A stretch of DNA of 64,000 bases from CAVSRC01 sp963750065 (lineage in GTDB: Bacteria > Pseudomonadota > Alphaproteobacteria > Rhizobiales > Kaistiaceae): contig CAVVPK010000010.1 in the NCBI GenBank assembly GCA_963750065.1, positions 89,476-153,475 of the forward strand. The letters run 5' to 3'. The position numbers and the translations under genes are program-made. Every line of letters begins with the position of its first letter. The first letter of the stretch is position 1. The notes below the pieces were generated by a model that was not told the origin of the DNA, searched no databases, and worked only from the letters and a program-made list of their open reading frames with translations. Shown one piece after another: positions 20,341 to 28,753 of this stretch.

Positions 20341-21552
20341 TCAGGGCAGCGGGATGATCCGGCAGGGTTCGCCGGCCTTGGCGGCCGGGGCGTGTGGCGG
20401 GCGCACGATCAGGCAGTCGGCAATGGCGAGCACGCCGAGCATGGAGGAATCCTGCAGGGGCAGGGGGATGGCCGCGGGCAGTTCGCCGCGGCGCGTGGCC
20501 AGACGGGCGCGGATGTGATCCTGACGGGCGTCGTTCTCCGGCAGGTCGCCGCCGAGCGTAGCGGACCCGGTCGGGTCGTGCGGTTTCTGGCCGAGCAGGG
20601 CTGCGATCAGCGGCCTGAGGAAGAGGATGGCGCAGACCAGGCTTGACACCGGATTGCCGGGCAGGCCGAGGACGCGGGTCTCCTCGATGCGGCCGAACAT
20701 CAGCGGCTTGCCGGGGCGCATGGCGATGCGCCAGAAGTCGAGGGTGAGCCCCGCCTCCTTCAGCGCCTCCTGCACCAGATCGTGGTCGCCGACCGAGGCA
20801 CCGCCGATGGTGAGCACGACATCGGCGGGAAGCGCCAAAGCGCGCTCGACAGCGCGGGTGATGGCGCGGCGGTCGTCGCGCACGATGCCGAGGTCATGGG
20901 GCTCGCCGCCGAGGGATTCGACATAGGCGGCCAGACCCGACGAACTGGCGGCGAAGATCTGGTCCGGCGTCGGCATCTCGCCCGGCGGCACCAGCTCGTC
21001 GCCGGTGGCGATGATCGCCACGATCGGGCGGCAACGGACGGGCAGGCGGGCGTGGCCCATGGCGGCGGCGAGCGCCAGTTCGCGCATGCCGAGTTCGCGC
21101 CCGGCTTCGAGCAGCAGGGCATTCTGCTGAAAGTCGAGGCCGGCACGACGGATATGGCGGCCGGGAGTGGTCGCCGCGGTTACGGTCACGGTGCCGTCCG
21201 CGTGGGCTTCAGCGTTCTCCTGGATGAGGATGGCGTCGGCGCCGGCCGGCACCGGCGCGCCGGTGAAGATGCGTACCGCCTCGCCCGGCCCGACGGCGCC
21301 GTCGTAGTGGCGCCCGGCGGCCGCCATGCCGACGACCTTCAAGGTGGCGGGCAGCGCAGCCGTATCGGCGGCGCGCACGGCATAGCCGTCCATGGAGGAG
21401 GCGTCGAAGGGCGGCTGGCTGCGCCGCGCTTTCAGCGGCTCGCCAAGCGTGCGCCCGGCGGCCTCGGCGAGGGTCACATAGTCGCACGACACCGGGGCGG
21501 CGCCGACGATGATGCGGGCGACGGCCTCGTCGACAGGAAGGAGCGGCGTCAC
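20341..21552 (-). CDS. moeA: Molybdopterin molybdotransferase
   Basis: Inserts molybdate into adenylylated molybdopterin in the last step of Moco synthesis. The 403-aa protein has the N-terminal MoeA domain with SMDGYAVRA, the central MoCF-binding motif TIGGASVGDHDLV and the C-terminal GLPGNPVSSLVC. The start is GTG, overlapping the moaC stop by 4 bases. Between its end and lexA are about 120 bases holding the lexA promoter. Confidence 0.95.
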   Translation of the reverse strand: MTPLLPVDEAVARIIVGAAPVSCDYVTLAEAAGRTLGEPLKARRSQPPFDASSMDGYAVRAADTAALPATLKVVGMAAAGRHYDGAVGPGEAVRIFTGAPVPAGADAILIQENAEAHADGTVTVTAATTPGRHIRRAGLDFQQNALLLEAGRELGMRELALAAAMGHARLPVRCRPIVAIIATGDELVPPGEMPTPDQIFAASSSGLAAYVESLGGEPHDLGIVRDDRRAITRAVERALALPADVVLTIGGASVGDHDLVQEALKEAGLTLDFWRIAMRPGKPLMFGRIEETRVLGLPGNPVSSLVCAILFLRPLIAALLGQKPHDPTGSATLGGDLPENDARQDHIRARLATRRGELPAAIPLPLQDSSMLGVLAIADCLIVRPPHAPAAKAGEPCRIIPLP

Positions 21553-22055
21553 TTGCGTATCTCCTTGGGGCGTTTCTCCTTGGTCTTCCAGGTGCCCGAT
21601 TTGCCGCCGCGCTTCTCGATCAGGCGGATGCCGGTGACGGTCATGCCGCGATCGACCGCCTTGGCCATGTCGTAGATGGTGAGGCAGGCGACCGAGACGG
21701 CCGTCAGCGCCTCCATCTCGACGCCGGTCTTTCCGGCGAGTTTGGCGGTGGCGCGCACGCGCAGGCCGGGAAGGTCCTTATCCGGCTCAATATCGACGGC
21801 GACCGAGGTCAGTGCCAGCGGGTGGGCGAGCGGGATCAGCTCATGGGTGCGCTTGGCGGCCATGATGCCGGCGATGCGGGCGGCGCCGACGACATCGCCT
21901 TTCTTGGCATTGCCGGAAAGGATGAGGTCGAGGGTTGCGGGCCGCATGGTGACGGCGCCTTCAGCGACCGCCACGCGCTGGCTGACCGCCTTGGCGCCGA
22001 CATCGACCATGCTGGCGGCGCCGGTCTTGTCGAGATGGGTGAGCGTCTTCTTCAC
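21549..22055 (-). CDS. moaC: Cyclic pyranopterin monophosphate synthase
   Basis: Converts the MoaA product to cPMP in Moco synthesis. Motifs seen are MVDVGAKAVSQRVAVAEG, the catalytic-region KRTHELIPLAHPLALT and GVEMEALTAVSVACLTIYDM. I chose GTG at 22055 because it overlaps the stop of the upstream GNAT gene by 4 bases and gives 168 aa, the family length. The open frame continues upstream but as noise inside that gene. Confidence 0.95.
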   Translation of the reverse strand: MKKTLTHLDKTGAASMVDVGAKAVSQRVAVAEGAVTMRPATLDLILSGNAKKGDVVGAARIAGIMAAKRTHELIPLAHPLALTSVAVDIEPDKDLPGLRVRATAKLAGKTGVEMEALTAVSVACLTIYDMAKAVDRGMTVTGIRLIEKRGGKSGTWKTKEKRPKEIRK

Positions 22056-22567
22056 GCCAGCTCCTTGCGCATGAAGCAGCGCCGTTCCACGGGAAGCCCG
22101 GCTTCGATCTGGCGAGCATGCAGCAGATGGAAGGCCGGGGTCCATCGGTTTCGCGGCACCTCGTGGAAGCCGGCCTTGGCGTAGAAGGGCGCGTTCCAGG
22201 GAATATCGCGAAAGGTCGAGAGGGTGACGGCGGGAGCGCCCTCGGCGGCGGCGAAGGCCAAGGCCGCCTCGACCAGTCGCCGGCCGAGACCGCGGCGGCC
22301 ATGAGGCGGGGCGACGTCGAGCTCGTAGAGATAGAGCTCGCGGTCGAGGAATCCGATGAGCGCGAAGCCGACCGGGACGTCCCAGTCGTCGGCGGCGACC
22401 AGCACCGCACCGGCCCGCGCGACTGCTTCGATGAACTCGACGCTGGAGGGCTCGTTGTCGCCAAGGGTCAGGTCCTCGACGGTCTCGAACAGAGCGCCGG
22501 CGGCGCGCTCGATATCGGACAGCAGCGGATATTCGGGCGGCCGCGCCCGGCGGATCGCATAGGCCAT
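22052..22567 (-). CDS. GNAT family N-acetyltransferase
   Basis: A 171-aa acetyltransferase of unknown substrate. The acetyl-CoA site HGRRGLGRRLVEAALAFA is near residues 89-106 and the C-terminal NAPFYAKAGFHEVPR segment is typical of the fold. It lies between trpC (3 bases upstream) and moaC (4-base overlap), so it is co-transcribed with the trp and moa genes; nothing else links it to either pathway. Confidence 0.85.
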   Translation of the reverse strand: MAYAIRRARPPEYPLLSDIERAAGALFETVEDLTLGDNEPSSVEFIEAVARAGAVLVAADDWDVPVGFALIGFLDRELYLYELDVAPPHGRRGLGRRLVEAALAFAAAEGAPAVTLSTFRDIPWNAPFYAKAGFHEVPRNRWTPAFHLLHARQIEAGLPVERRCFMRKELA

Positions 22568-22570
22568 GGG

Positions 22571-23374
22571 TCAGGCCGCGACGGTGGTGCCGAGCAGGCG
22601 GGCGGTCGCGGCGGCGACGTCCGCCTCGCGCATCAGGCTTTCGCCGACCAGATAGGCGCCGATACCGACGGCCTGCAGGCGGGCGATATCGGCGGGCGTG
22701 AAGATGCCGCTTTCGCCGACCAGCACGCGGTCCTTGGGCACAAGCGGCGCCAGCGCCTCGCTGACCGAGAGCCGGGTCTCGAAGGTGTGCAGGTCGCGAT
22801 TGTTGATGCCGACGAGGCGCGACTTCATTGCGAGTGCGCGGTCGAGTTCGGCCTCGTTATGGACCTCGATGAGGACGTCCATGCCAAGCTCCAGGGCGGT
22901 GTCCTCGATGGCATGAGCATCGGCGTCGCTGACCGCGGCCATGATGATGAGGATGCAATCGGCGCCGAGCGCACGGGCCTCGTAGACCTGATAGGGCTCG
23001 AACATGAAGTCCTTGCGGATCGCCGGCAGGTCGACGGCGCGGCGGGCGGAGACCAGATCGCTGGCACCGCCCTGGAAGAAACGGCTGTCGGTCAGCACCG
23101 AGAGGCAGGTGGCGCCGCCGGCCTTATAGGCCGCGGCCAGGCTCGGCGGGTCGAAGTCCTCACGGATCAACCCTTTGGAGGGGCTCGCCTTTTTGATCTC
23201 GGCGATGAGCGCCGGGTGGCCGGCTGCGATGGTGCGCTCCAGGGCCGCACGGAAGCCGCGTGGCGGCGGCTGGTCCTTTGCGTGGGCCTCGATCTCGGCC
23301 TGGGGCGTCGCCTGTTTCGCCGCCGCGATCTCGGCGCGCTTGGCTTGCTCAATGGTCTTCAGGATGTCGCTCAT
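22571..23374 (-). CDS. trpC: Indole-3-glycerol phosphate synthase
   Basis: Fourth step of tryptophan synthesis, closing the indole ring. The monofunctional TIM barrel has 267 aa. Residues visible include AEIKKASPSKG (catalytic Lys and phosphate site), CLSVLTDSRFFQG, RKDFMFEPYQVYEARALGAD, VGINNRDLHTFE and VGESGIFTPAD. It starts 2 bases after the trpD stop, indicating translational coupling. Confidence 0.97.
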   Translation of the reverse strand: MSDILKTIEQAKRAEIAAAKQATPQAEIEAHAKDQPPPRGFRAALERTIAAGHPALIAEIKKASPSKGLIREDFDPPSLAAAYKAGGATCLSVLTDSRFFQGGASDLVSARRAVDLPAIRKDFMFEPYQVYEARALGADCILIIMAAVSDADAHAIEDTALELGMDVLIEVHNEAELDRALAMKSRLVGINNRDLHTFETRLSVSEALAPLVPKDRVLVGESGIFTPADIARLQAVGIGAYLVGESLMREADVAAATARLLGTTVAA

Positions 23375-23376
23375 GG

Positions 23377-24390
23377 TCAGGCGTTCGACACTTTGACCAG
23401 CAGCGCCAGCCGTTCGGCGGCCTTGCCCTGGTCGATGCTCTCAGCGGCCATAGCGGCGCCCGCCTTGAGATCGTCGGCGACACCGGCGACGACCAACGCC
23501 GCGCCGGCATTGAGCAGCACGGTGTCGCGATAGGCATTCTTTTCGCCGGCCAGCACGCGTTTGAGCGCGTCGGCATTGTGGGCGGCGTCGCCCCCCTTGA
23601 TCGCCGCGACGGGCCAGCTCTTGAGGCCCGCATCGGCGGGAATGACGTCGAAGGTGGTGACCTTGCCGTCCTTGAGGCGGGCGACCCTGGTCTCGCCGGC
23701 GGGCGACATCTCGTCGAGCCCGCCGTCGCCATGCACCACCCAGGCGGATTCGGCGCCGAGGCTGGCAAGCACATTGGCCAGCGGCTCGACCCAGTCGGGC
23801 GAGAAGACGCCGAGCAGGTAGCGCTTGACGCTGGCCGGGTTGGAGAGCGGGCCAATGAGGTTGAAGACGGTGCGGAAGCCAAGCTCGGCGCGCGCCGGGC
23901 CGACATGGCGCATGGCCGAATGGTGGGCCGGGGCAAACATGAAGCCGATGCCGGCGTCGCGGATGCAGGTGCCGATCTCATCGGGCGTCAGCTCGATCTT
24001 GACACCGAGCGCGGCCAGCGTATCGGCGGCGCCGGACTTCGACGACAGAGCCCGGTTGCCGTGCTTGGCGACCGGCACGCCGGCGCCGGCAACGACGAAG
24101 GCCGAAGCGGTGGAGATGTTGTAGCTGCCCGAGGCGTCGCCGCCGGTGCCGACGACGTCGATGGCATCGGCCGGTGCTACGACCGGGGTCATCTTGGCGC
24201 GCATGGTGGCGACCGCGCCGGCGATCTCGTCCACGGTCTCGCCGCGGAGCCTGAGGCCGGTCAGGAAGGCGCCGATCTGGACCGGCGTGGCATCGCCCGA
24301 CATGATGATGTCGAAGGCTTGCTCAGCCTCTTGGCGGGACAGCCGCTCGCCGGCGGCAACCTTGCCGATGGTGGCTTTCAGGTCAGCCAT
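23377..24390 (-). CDS. trpD: Anthranilate phosphoribosyltransferase
   Basis: Transfers the phosphoribosyl group from PRPP to anthranilate. The 337-aa protein has VVGTGGDASGSYNIST (PRPP site), KHGNRALSSKSGAADTL and the conserved VHGDGGLDEMS. ATG 24390 gives the canonical N-terminus MADLKATIGKVAAGE; the frame is open upstream but only through the palindromic repeat in the trpG-trpD gap. It is separated from trpG by 159 bases, unlike the tight trpC side. Confidence 0.96.
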   Translation of the reverse strand: MADLKATIGKVAAGERLSRQEAEQAFDIIMSGDATPVQIGAFLTGLRLRGETVDEIAGAVATMRAKMTPVVAPADAIDVVGTGGDASGSYNISTASAFVVAGAGVPVAKHGNRALSSKSGAADTLAALGVKIELTPDEIGTCIRDAGIGFMFAPAHHSAMRHVGPARAELGFRTVFNLIGPLSNPASVKRYLLGVFSPDWVEPLANVLASLGAESAWVVHGDGGLDEMSPAGETRVARLKDGKVTTFDVIPADAGLKSWPVAAIKGGDAAHNADALKRVLAGEKNAYRDTVLLNAGAALVVAGVADDLKAGAAMAAESIDQGKAAERLALLVKVSNA

Positions 24391-24420
24391 TTTTGCATCC
24401 CCCGGGTTCAGTTCGCTCAG

Positions 24421-24514
24421 CCTCATGGTGAGGTGCGCGCGAAGCGCGCCTCGAACCACAGGGCCGCCCCGTCCTTCGAGGCCCGCCCTCACGGACGGGC
24501 ACCTCAGGATGAGG
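24421..24514. repeat. Dispersed palindromic intergenic repeat, copy B
   Basis: Outer arms CCTCATGGTGAGGTGC and GCACCTCAGGATGAGG enclose two hairpins, GGTGCGCGCGAAGCGCGCC and GCCCGCCCTCACGGACGGGC. It is homologous to copy A downstream of lpxB. It fills most of the trpG-trpD gap and would be transcribed as a large double hairpin within the trp mRNA, perhaps affecting the trpG:trpD ratio. Confidence 0.7.
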
Positions 24515-24549
24515 CGGAGTGGAGCCGCATTATTGCAGCATCGCGCGCA

Positions 24550-25161
24550 CTAGGCGACCGACTTCACCGCACGGTGTTTTGCGTTCCAGGCGGCGGCGAT
24601 GTCGAGGAAATTCTTGAGGATCAGGTGGCCGTGCTCGGAGGCGATCGACTCCGGGTGGAACTGCACGCCGTGGACGGGCAAGGTCTTGTGCATGGCGCCC
24701 ATGATGACGCCGTCCTCGGCGTGGGCGGTGACCTCGAGCACGTCCGGAACGGTTTCCGGCGCGATGGTCAGCGAGTGGTAGCGGGTCGCCTGGAAGTCGG
24801 TGTTGATACCGTGGAAGACGCCGCGGCCGGTGTGGCTGATGGTCGAGACCTTGCCGTGCATCAGCGAAGGCGCGCGCACGATCGAGCCGCCGAAGGCCTG
24901 GCCGATAGACTGATGGCCAAGGCAGACGCCGAAGATCGGGATGGTGGGCGCGGCGCGGGCGATGAGGTCGAGGGAAATGCCGGCATCGTTGGGCGTGCAG
25001 GGGCCGGGCGAGAGCACGATGGCCTCGGGGTCCATCGCCATCACCTCGTCGACGGTGATCTTGTCGTTGCGGCGCACGGCCAATTTCGCCCCTAGCTCGC
25101 CGATGTAGTGGACGAGGTTGTAGGTGAAGCTGTCGTAGTTATCGATGACGAGAACGGTCAT
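24550..25161 (-). CDS. trpG: Anthranilate synthase component II (glutamine amidotransferase)
   Basis: Supplies ammonia from glutamine to TrpE. The class I amidotransferase triad is visible: Cys in GVCLGHQSIGQ, His and Glu in QFHPESIASEHG. The N-terminus is VLVIDNYDSFTYNLVHYIGEL. Length is 203 aa. It lies 12 bases after trpE, as a separate gene rather than the TrpEG fusion seen in Rhizobium and Agrobacterium. Confidence 0.96.
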   Translation of the reverse strand: MTVLVIDNYDSFTYNLVHYIGELGAKLAVRRNDKITVDEVMAMDPEAIVLSPGPCTPNDAGISLDLIARAAPTIPIFGVCLGHQSIGQAFGGSIVRAPSLMHGKVSTISHTGRGVFHGINTDFQATRYHSLTIAPETVPDVLEVTAHAEDGVIMGAMHKTLPVHGVQFHPESIASEHGHLILKNFLDIAAAWNAKHRAVKSVA

Positions 25162-25173
25162 GATCCGGCTCCG

Positions 25174-26685
25174 CTACTGCCCCCTACCGACGCTTGAGGC
25201 GAATCTGACCGCCTCTTCGGCGGCGCGGAAGAGGGCTCGGGCCTTGGCCTCGCACTCCGCGTGCTCCTTCTCGGGCACGGAATCGGCGACGATGCCGGCG
25301 CCGGCCTGGACGTACATCTTGCCGTCCTTGACCACCGAGGTCCTGAGGATGATGCAGGAATCCATGGCGCCGTCGGCGGAGAAATAGCCGACGCAGCCGG
25401 CATAGATGCCGCGCTTCTCCAGCTCAAGCTCGTCGATGATCTCCATGGCGCGCACCTTGGGCGCGCCCGACACGGTGCCGGCCGGGAAGCCGCCGGCCAG
25501 CGCATCGAGCATGTCGTGCTCGGGAGCCAACTTGCCGATGACGTTCGACACGATGTGGATGACCTGGCTGTAGTATTCGAGGAAGAACTGGTCGGTGACC
25601 TTGACCGAGCCGATCTCGGCGACGCGGCCAACATCGTTGCGGCCGAGGTCGAGCAGCATCAGGTGCTCGGCGCGCTCCTTGGGGTCGGCGAGCAGCTCCT
25701 CGGAAAGCGCCTTGTCCTCTTCCGGCGTTAGCCCGCGCGGCCGTGTGCCGGCGATCGGACGGATGGTCACCTCGCCGTCGCGCACGCGCACCAGGATCTC
25801 GGGGCTGGAGCCGGCAATCGCGAAACCGCCGAAGTCGAGATAGTAGAGGAAAGGCGAGGGGTTGGTGCGGCGGAGCGCCCGGTAGAGGGCAAACGGCGGC
25901 AGGTCGAAGGGCGCCTCGAAGCGCTGCGACAGCACCACTTGGAAAATATCGCCAGCGGCGATGTACTCCTTGGCGCGCCCGACCATGTCGAGATAGGTCT
26001 CGCGCGGCGTGTTGGAGACGATCGGGATATTCGGGTCGAACTCGGCGCCTTCGGATTTATCGAGCGGCGCGTCGAGCGCCTCGACCACTGCCATCAGGCG
26101 GTCGACGGCGCGGGCGTGGGCCTGGCTCCCGGTCATGCCGGCGTCGGCGCGCACCGGCGTGACGATGGTGATCTCGTCCTTCACCGCGTCGAAGACGACG
26201 ATGACGGTGGGGCGGATCATGACCGCGTCGGGAAAGCCGAGCGGGTCCGGGTTGACGTTGGGCAACACCTCCATCTGGCGGACCATGTCGTAGCCGAGAT
26301 AGCCGAAGATACCGGCCGACATGGGCGGCAGGCTGTGAGGCAGATGGATGTGCGATTCCGCGATGATACGGCGCAGAGCCTCGAGCGCCGGCTCGGCCAT
26401 CGTCTCGAAGCGATCGCCGGCGGCTTCCGGGTTGCGGTTGATCTCGGCCTTGCCGCCGGTGGCACGGAAGATCAGGTCCGGCTCGATGCCGATGATCGAA
26501 TAGCGGCCGCGCACGGCACCGCCTTCGACCGACTCGAGCAGGAAGCAGTTGGCGCGGCCCGTCGACAGCTTGAGCATGGCCGAGACTGGCGTCTCCAGAT
26601 CGGCGACAAGCCGCGTCCACACGACCTGTGGCTCGCCCGCGTCGTAGGCACGCGCGAAATCTTCCAGGGCGGGTTCGACCAGCAT
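25174..26685 (-). CDS. trpE: Anthranilate synthase component I
   Basis: Chorismate to anthranilate, the committed and feedback-controlled step of tryptophan synthesis. At 503 aa it has the inhibitor-binding segment LLESVEGGAVRGRYS near residues 50-64 and the chorismate-binding core PEILVRVRDGEVTIRPIAGT, LGRNDVGRVA and SGAPKVRAMEIIDELE. It starts 20 bases after ppiD, so there is no room for a trp attenuator leader directly before it. Confidence 0.96.
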   Translation of the reverse strand: MLVEPALEDFARAYDAGEPQVVWTRLVADLETPVSAMLKLSTGRANCFLLESVEGGAVRGRYSIIGIEPDLIFRATGGKAEINRNPEAAGDRFETMAEPALEALRRIIAESHIHLPHSLPPMSAGIFGYLGYDMVRQMEVLPNVNPDPLGFPDAVMIRPTVIVVFDAVKDEITIVTPVRADAGMTGSQAHARAVDRLMAVVEALDAPLDKSEGAEFDPNIPIVSNTPRETYLDMVGRAKEYIAAGDIFQVVLSQRFEAPFDLPPFALYRALRRTNPSPFLYYLDFGGFAIAGSSPEILVRVRDGEVTIRPIAGTRPRGLTPEEDKALSEELLADPKERAEHLMLLDLGRNDVGRVAEIGSVKVTDQFFLEYYSQVIHIVSNVIGKLAPEHDMLDALAGGFPAGTVSGAPKVRAMEIIDELELEKRGIYAGCVGYFSADGAMDSCIILRTSVVKDGKMYVQAGAGIVADSVPEKEHAECEAKARALFRAAEEAVRFASSVGRGQ

Positions 26686-26705
26686 GGCAGGGATTCCGCG
26701 CGCCG

Positions 26706-28601
26706 CTACTGGGTCGGCTGATTGAGACCCAGCGCCCCGCCGAGGGCGGCCTGGTTGATCTGCACGTCGATCTTGGTCTGGCGCTCGGCGACAAAGGCGG
26801 CGAGCAGGTCGTTGACGAACTGGCTGTCGAGCTGGGACTTGATCTGCGCAAGCTGCGGATCGTTGGGGTTGAACGGCGGCACGGTGGTGCTGTCGACGAC
26901 GAGCAGCACCTTGTTCATCGGGGTCGATCCGTCAGCGACGGCGGTGTAGCCCTTGGGACCGTCGAAGGCAGCCGAAATCGCCGCGGCCGAGAGGCCGTCG
27001 CTCGGCTTCGATCCGCGCGTCAGCTTGTCCGCCGTCTTCACCTCGAGGCCGGCATCGGCCGCGACCGTGGCGAGATCGCCGCCGACAAGCTTGGCCTTCA
27101 GTGCGTCCGCCTGTTCGGCGACCTTCTTCTGGCGCTGCTCGTCCTTCCAGGCGGCAACCACCTGGTCGCGCACCTCGGCCAGCGTGCGATCGCGTGCCGG
27201 CAACACCTGGGTGACGTCGTACCAGATGAAGGTGTCGCGGGTTGGCTCGATCGGATTGTTCTCCATGCCGACATCGGATTCGAAGGCCGACGACACCAGC
27301 AGCGGGGGCAGGTCGGCAATCGCCTTGCCGTCCGGGGCCTTTCCCGACTGATCGACCTCGGGCACGCTGATCATCTTCAGCCCGTACTTCTGGGCAACCT
27401 CCTTGAGCGTCGAGCCGCCGGCGCGATCATCCTCAATCTTGTTGCGCAGGTTGTTGACCTCGTTGGCGGCGCGCTCGGTGGCGATCTGCATCTTGAGCTG
27501 GTCCTTGACCTCGGCGAAGGTCTTGACCACGTCGGGGACGATGTTGTCGACGCGCACGATCACCGGACCGAAGCGCCCCTCGACGACGCCGCTAACGCCG
27601 CCGTCGGTGAGGCTGAACGCTGCGTCGGCGACCTTGGGATCGACGATCTTGGCCTTGGTCACTTGACCGAGGTCGATATCGGAGGTCTTGAGATTGCGCT
27701 CGGCGACCAGCTGATCGAAGGTCTTGCCGTCGGCGAGTTCCTTGGCCGCCGCCTCGGCTTCGGCCTGGGTCTTGAAGACGATCTGCTCGACATGGCGGGT
27801 GCCGGGCGTGACGAAGCGGCTCTTCTCCTGGTCATAGAGCTTCTGGGCGTCGGCGTCGCTGACGTCCTGCGGCTTGGCGATCGCCGCCGGGCTCAGCGAG
27901 AAATACGCGATCGCCCGGTATTCGGGCGCCTTGTAGGCGCTCTTGTGGGCGTCGAAATAGGCGTTGAGATCGGTGTCGGAGGGCTCGGCGATGTCGCTCG
28001 CCGCCGGTGCGGTCAGCACCACATAGCTGAGCGCGCGCTCATCGTCGCGATACTCGCCGACGGCCTTGACGATCGTCTCGGGCACGGTGACGTCGCCGGC
28101 CAGCCCCTGATCGAGCTCGTTGCGGATGAAGTCGGCGGTGAGCAGCAGCACCAGATTGTCTTCGGTCAACCCTTGCGACTGCGCGATCTGTGTGAAGTAG
28201 GTGCGGCTGAACTGGCCGGTCGGCCCCTGCAGGTTGCTGTCGGTCCTGATCAGGCGGCCGACGGTATCGGGCGAAAGGCTGAGGCCCATCTGGTGAGCGG
28301 TGTCGTCAAGCGTGGCCTCGGTAAGCATCTGGCTGAGGACGCGGCTGGGAACGCCGAGCTGCGCTGCCTGCTGCGAGGTGAGCTGGTTGCCGAACTGCTG
28401 GCCGAGCTGGCGCACGGCCATGTCGAAGCGGCGACGGAACTCGGCGCCGCTGAGCGTAACGCTGCCGACCTTGGCGACGTCGTTGCGGCCGTAGCCCCGG
28501 AAAACGTCCGCGACGCCCCAGACACCGAAGCTGATCACCAGGAGCAGCATCATGATCTGGACGACCCATCCGGACGTCAATTTGCGTAGTGCGTCTAACA
28601 T
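26706..28601 (-). CDS. ppiD: SurA/PpiD-type peptidyl-prolyl isomerase
   Basis: Membrane-anchored periplasmic folding factor. The 631-aa protein has a short cytoplasmic N-terminus and one membrane segment (about residues 12-31, VVQIMMLLLVISFGVWGVAD), a SurA_N-like chaperone region, a parvulin PPIase domain around residues 250-370 and a second PPIase-like C-terminal half. A role in outer-membrane protein maturation is known for the family. It heads the strand block containing trpEGDC. Confidence 0.88.
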   Translation of the reverse strand: MLDALRKLTSGWVVQIMMLLLVISFGVWGVADVFRGYGRNDVAKVGSVTLSGAEFRRRFDMAVRQLGQQFGNQLTSQQAAQLGVPSRVLSQMLTEATLDDTAHQMGLSLSPDTVGRLIRTDSNLQGPTGQFSRTYFTQIAQSQGLTEDNLVLLLTADFIRNELDQGLAGDVTVPETIVKAVGEYRDDERALSYVVLTAPAASDIAEPSDTDLNAYFDAHKSAYKAPEYRAIAYFSLSPAAIAKPQDVSDADAQKLYDQEKSRFVTPGTRHVEQIVFKTQAEAEAAAKELADGKTFDQLVAERNLKTSDIDLGQVTKAKIVDPKVADAAFSLTDGGVSGVVEGRFGPVIVRVDNIVPDVVKTFAEVKDQLKMQIATERAANEVNNLRNKIEDDRAGGSTLKEVAQKYGLKMISVPEVDQSGKAPDGKAIADLPPLLVSSAFESDVGMENNPIEPTRDTFIWYDVTQVLPARDRTLAEVRDQVVAAWKDEQRQKKVAEQADALKAKLVGGDLATVAADAGLEVKTADKLTRGSKPSDGLSAAAISAAFDGPKGYTAVADGSTPMNKVLLVVDSTTVPPFNPNDPQLAQIKSQLDSQFVNDLLAAFVAERQTKIDVQINQAALGGALGLNQPTQ

Positions 28602-28753
28602 TTCAATCCTCGGCGGCGGCCGCTGTATGGGGGCAGGTTTCGGGCGCGGATAATAGGTTCACCGCCCCCGCCGCCGCAAGGAATAGTCGCCCGCCCGGCG
28701 ATGGGCAAAAAAGCGCAGAATCGCAGGCGGTTGCGGGTGGCGCCCGATCGCCG

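Noticed and set aside
22021..22150. Upstream start for moaC at 22145
   Set aside because: Lies inside the upstream GNAT gene in another frame; GTG 22055 gives the family length and a 4-base overlap.
24391..24492. 34-residue N-terminal extension of trpD
   Set aside because: It is a translation of the palindromic repeat; the conserved N-terminus begins at ATG 24390.
26628..28589. 653-codon plus-strand open frame opposite ppiD
   Set aside because: Antisense shadow; no domain, and it covers the clear ppiD coding region.
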